A stretch of DNA of 64,000 nt from CAZUDO01 sp964618895 (GTDB lineage Bacteria > Desulfobacterota > Binatia > DP-6). The stretch covers positions 33,181 to 97,180 of the forward strand of contig CAZUDO010000124.1 of NCBI GenBank assembly GCA_964618895.1, given 5' to 3'. Within the stretch, counting starts at the first letter, position 1. Each line of letters starts with the position of its first letter. Positions 61,515 through 64,000 of this stretch are shown piece by piece. The translations under genes were made by a program, and so were the position numbers. Below the pieces are notes generated by a model. The model was not told where the DNA came from. It worked only from the letters and a program-made list of their open reading frames with translations, and did no database searches.

Positions 61515-62593
61515 CAGTGCCCGCTCCGGGCGGCGGCGCCGGCCTCGGCGAGCAGCGCACGCACGGCCGCCAGCACGTCGGCGGGCGCGACCAGACGCAT
61601 GCAATCCTCGGTCCCGCGCGGACACGACCGGCCCCCGTGTCGGGCACACGGGCGGCACCCGAGATCGGCCTCGATCACGCGCGCGGGCACGCCGTACGGG
61701 CCGTACCCGAAGGCCGGTGTGGTGGCGCAGAACACCGCCGCCACTGGCACGCCGCGCGCGCACGCGATGTGCATCGGCGCGCTGTCGTTCGCGACCAGAA
61801 CGGCCAGGCGATCGATCACCGCCACCAGCGTCGGCAGATCCGTCCGCCCGGCCAGCACCGTGGCCCGTCGCCCGCTGCGTACGCAGATGTCCTCCGCGAG
61901 CGCGACCTCGTCGGGGCCCCCGAGGAGCACGCACCGTGCTCCTTCGCCGATCAAGGCGTCCACGACGGCGGCGAAGCCGCCCGGCGTCCAACGTTTGGTT
62001 GCCCACGCCGACCCCGGGGCCACACCGATCAGTGGTCCCGAGCCGGACGGCAGCAGAGCGGCGGCCCGGGCCGCGGCGGCGGCCTGCACCGGCACGTGCA
62101 TTGCGACGCCGTCGGTCCGTGCCCCGAGTGCGCGTGCCAGGGCGAGATTGCGCTCGACATCGTGCCGCCGCCGATCGCGGGCCACGCGCTGATGGTACAG
62201 GAACGCCCCCCGCCCGCGTTCGTCGAACCCGATACGGCGCGGAATGCCGGCAGCGGCCAGCAACAGGGCCGTACGCCACGAGCGATGCGGCGACACGGCC
62301 AGGTCGAAGCGTTCGGCACGCAGCCGTCGCGCCGCGCGCAGCAGGCCGAGCGTGCCGCGATCGGCTCCCCGCTTATCGTCGACCAGGATCGCGTCCACGT
62401 CGGGGTGGCCGACCAGCACGGGCGCCGACTCCGGACGAACGAGGACGGCGACGCGGCGCGGTCGCAGGTGCCGGCGCAGCGCGGTCACGAGCGGTGCCGT
62501 CAGCACCACGTCGCCGAGGAAGCTCGTCTGCACCACCAGGAGCGCCGGCCCCGGCCGCGGCGTGCGCGTGTCACTCGAGCCGTTGGGCCTCAT
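61514..62593 (-). CDS. waaF: LPS heptosyltransferase II-like (GT9)
   Basis: 359 residues. LLVVQTSFLGDVVLTAPLVT, GVAPGSAWATKRWTPGGFAA and LVANDSAPMHIACARGVPVA are the WaaF/GT9 motifs; the C-terminal CRPCARHGGRSCPRGTEDCM cluster is present. Adds the second heptose to the inner core. ATG at 62593 overlaps the Trm112-like gene end by 23 bp; this adds ~15 residues before the usual start. Confidence 0.87.
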   Translation of the reverse strand: MRPNGSSDTRTPRPGPALLVVQTSFLGDVVLTAPLVTALRRHLRPRRVAVLVRPESAPVLVGHPDVDAILVDDKRGADRGTLGLLRAARRLRAERFDLAVSPHRSWRTALLLAAAGIPRRIGFDERGRGAFLYHQRVARDRRRHDVERNLALARALGARTDGVAMHVPVQAAAAARAAALLPSGSGPLIGVAPGSAWATKRWTPGGFAAVVDALIGEGARCVLLGGPDEVALAEDICVRSGRRATVLAGRTDLPTLVAVIDRLAVLVANDSAPMHIACARGVPVAAVFCATTPAFGYGPYGVPARVIEADLGCRPCARHGGRSCPRGTEDCMRLVAPADVLAAVRALLAEAGAAARSGH

Positions 62594-62741
62594 CGATGAG
62601 CATGATCGGGATGTCATCCTTGATCGGATAGAGGAGCTTGCAGGCACGGCAGGTGAGCCCGTCCTGCGCCGGAGTCAGGATGACCTCGCCCTTGCACTGG
62701 GGGCAGGCCAGGATGTCCAGGAGGTCCTTGCTGATCGCCAT
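62571..62741 (-). CDS. Trm112/YcaR-like small zinc protein
   Basis: 56 residues. Zn knuckles CPQC and CRAC in LLDILACPQCKGEVI and TCRACKLLYP; typical of the Trm112 family that sits beside LpxK. ATG at 62741 behind GGGAGAG. Function in bacteria is poorly known; often annotated UPF0434. It lies between lpxK and waaF. Confidence 0.87.
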   Translation of the reverse strand: MAISKDLLDILACPQCKGEVILTPAQDGLTCRACKLLYPIKDDIPIMLIDEAQRLE

Positions 62742-62810
62742 CACACTCTCCCTCGCGTCGAGAAGCGCTCGGCCGGGGACTGCCACCGGCCGGGCGCCTC
62801 TCCCGTAGCG

Positions 62811-63884
62811 TCAATCGGGTCGCAATTCCACTTTGGCGTTTCCCAGCAGTAGCGCGACCAGGGCCGCCCCCCGCTCGACCTCGAGGCTGACGCGGAGGGC
62901 AGCCAGGGGTGGGAGGCCCGGGAGCGTCCCGAGTTTGACCAGGTCTTTCTCCGTCGTCAGCACCGGCCGCCCGGCCGCGGCGGCGGCGATGGCCGCCGCC
63001 GCGGCCGGCCCGTAGGCATGGTGATCCGGGAAGCGCAGCAGGCGCTCGACGGTGACGCCGACCTCGGCGAGCGTCCGCAGGAAGCGCTCCGGGCGGGCGA
63101 CGCCTGCGACGGCCAGCACCCGTTGCCCGGCCAGCTGGGCGAGCGGCTCGGCCACCCACCGTCCGTCGGCGGCGCGCACCAGGGCCGTCGGTCGCAGGTG
63201 GCCACGGAAGATCGGCAGCGGACTCGGCGGCAGCGGACTCGTCGGCAGCGTCCGACCGTCGATCGACAGCAGCGCCCGCGCCCGCCCGAGGGCGCCGGGG
63301 GGCTCCCGCAACGGGCCGGCCGGAAGGGGCCAGGCGCCCGCGGTGTCATCGGTGACCAGGACGAGGTCGGCATCGCGCGCCAGGGCACGGTGCTGGAACC
63401 CGTCGTCGAGCACGAGCGTGTCGAGGCCGAACCGTTCGCAGGCGACCGCCGCCGCCGCCGCCCGGCGTTCGCCCGTCACCACCGGCCCCGGGAATCGACG
63501 AGCGAGCAGAACGGCCTCGTCCCCTCCGTCAGCCGGCTCCACGAGCGGGACCCCCTCGACCCCGACCACCACTACACCGCGCCGCCGCTTGCGGTAGCCG
63601 CGCGCCACGATGCCGACCCGGTGGCCGCGTGCCCGCAGCTCCTCCGCCAACCAGAGCGCGGTCGGCGTCTTGCCAGTCCCGCCCACCGAGATGTTGCCGA
63701 CGCTCAGTACGGTGACCGGCAGCCGCACCGACCGGAGCCATCCCCCGTCGTAGAGCCGGTTGCGGAGCACCGTCGCTGCCGCGTAGGCGAACGCGGCGGG
63801 GGCGAGACTGGCGCGGAGCGCCCGGGCGGGCACGCTCTCCCCCGCCCACGCCCGCTCGGCAAAGCCGGCCAGCCCGCCGGTCAC
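62811..63884 (-). CDS. lpxK: Tetraacyldisaccharide 4'-kinase (lipid A)
   Basis: 357 residues. P-loop VGNISVGGTGKTPTA (conserved GGTGKTP), then DDGFQHRALARDADLVL and LTTEKDLVKL. Phosphorylates the lipid A precursor at 4'. GTG start at 63884 with GGAGGGG upstream. A 15-bp tandem repeat (63213-63250) gives an SPLPPSPLP-like loop. It overlaps the upstream gene stop by GTGA. Confidence 0.93.
   Translation of the reverse strand: MTGGLAGFAERAWAGESVPARALRASLAPAAFAYAAATVLRNRLYDGGWLRSVRLPVTVLSVGNISVGGTGKTPTALWLAEELRARGHRVGIVARGYRKRRRGVVVVGVEGVPLVEPADGGDEAVLLARRFPGPVVTGERRAAAAAVACERFGLDTLVLDDGFQHRALARDADLVLVTDDTAGAWPLPAGPLREPPGALGRARALLSIDGRTLPTSPLPPSPLPIFRGHLRPTALVRAADGRWVAEPLAQLAGQRVLAVAGVARPERFLRTLAEVGVTVERLLRFPDHHAYGPAAAAAIAAAAAGRPVLTTEKDLVKLGTLPGLPPLAALRVSLEVERGAALVALLLGNAKVELRPD
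63213..63250. repeat. 15-bp in-frame tandem repeat inside lpxK
   Basis: About 2.5 copies of a 15-bp unit (63213-63227, 63228-63242, part of a third to 63250), one mismatch. Adds Pro/Ser repeats to a surface loop without breaking the frame. Confidence 0.8.
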
Positions 63885-64000
63885 GGCCCCTCCCGTCCGC
63901 GTACGGTCGGATCCCTGCCCCCGTCGGTTCCGCGTACGGTCGGATCCCTGCCCCCGTCGGTTCCGCGTACGGTCGGATCCCTGCCCCCGTCGGTTCCGCG
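63881..64000 (-). CDS. 3' end of a gene upstream of lpxK, tail made of 11-residue repeats
   Basis: On the - strand the frame from the right edge reads three copies of an 11-residue unit (RGTDGGRDPTV) then RGREGP and a TGA at 63881-63883. That TGA overlaps the lpxK GTG (63884), the same GTGA junction as elsewhere. This frame is therefore the likely C-terminus of the upstream gene, possibly waaA by synteny (inference). The body of the gene is outside the window. Confidence 0.5.
   Translation of the reverse strand, partial: RGTDGGRDPTVRGTDGGRDPTVRGTDGGRDPTVRGREGP
63896..64000. repeat. 33-bp perfect tandem repeat running off the right edge
   Basis: Three complete identical 33-bp units (63896-63928, 63929-63961, 63962-63994) and the start of a fourth. 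No spacers and no sequence divergence. 33 bp is 11 codons, so array length can vary without frameshift. Confidence 0.95.

Noticed and set aside
63896..64000. CRISPR array at the right edge
   Set aside because: The 33-bp units are directly adjacent with no unique spacers and no cas genes; a simple tandem repeat.

Overview
The window is about 64 kb of very GC-rich, gene-dense bacterial chromosome. It suggests a Gram-negative bacterium of the former Deltaproteobacteria (Myxococcota, Desulfobacterota or Binatota-like). The reasons are lipid A/heptose/Kdo-type LPS genes, an IHF/HU-type protein beside a rpsA-cmk-aroA-tyrA-hisC-pheA block, the trpS-scpA-scpB-rluB order and the xerD-glnD pair. The taxonomy is inference. 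No plasmid, phage, insertion sequence, rRNA or CRISPR array was seen, and no gap exceeds 300 bp. Apart from a few + strand genes, almost everything is on the - strand, so operons read right to left. Many genes overlap by the 4-nt stop/start motif ATGA, GTGA or TTGA, and GTG starts are common.

Layout. 1-6.1 kb: a truncated exported TPR-like protein, pterin dehydratase, tRNA-Cys and initiator tRNA-Met with good promoters, a 54-aa basic protein, an NDH-2 type NADH dehydrogenase, a receiver-histidine kinase hybrid and murJ. 5.9-15.2 kb: trpS-scpA-scpB-rluB, an exported STN-like protein, xerD-glnD and a cell-wall amidase. 15.3-22.1 kb: mutS, then a VWA protein and a MoxR/ChlI-like AAA+ ATPase that are split by an oppositely oriented exported beta-helix-like protein. 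22.2-31 kb: HIT hydrolase, ihfB, sppA, rpsA, cmk, aroA, tyrA, hisC and pheA, which together cover aromatic amino-acid synthesis and translation. 31-38 kb: an exported protein of unknown function, accA-miaA-mutL, pgi and rfaE2. 38-44 kb: a Cys-rich Sel1/Hcp-like repeat protein, rpmB, ridA, a bifunctional ppGpp enzyme, an archaeal-type cytidylate kinase and yicC.

44-64 kb is one long - strand surface-polysaccharide cluster: rfaE1, an initiating phosphoglycosyltransferase, an O-antigen ligase/polymerase-like protein, seven apparently intact glycosyltransferases of the GT2/GT4 type (one of them fused to an LPS kinase), one degenerate GT2, a sugar formyltransferase-like protein, a PEP-CTERM-locus-type deacetylase, three LPS-kinase domains, two heptosyltransferases, a Trm112-like protein and lpxK. 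Together with rfaE2 at 37.6 kb these supply ADP-heptose, lipid A phosphate and a phosphorylated inner core, and build a longer polysaccharide on undecaprenyl phosphate.

The most unusual sequence-level pattern is recurrent short tandem duplication (33-45 bp) exactly at gene 3' ends: ihfB, pheA/hisC, rfaE2/sel1 and the gene upstream of lpxK. One of these creates a 15-codon mini-cistron coupled to both neighbours. Other points worth attention are the kinase-glycosyltransferase fusion with two further LPS kinases, the archaeal-type CMP kinase at the usual gmk position, and the Arg/Pro-rich tail of RluB written antisense over murJ.
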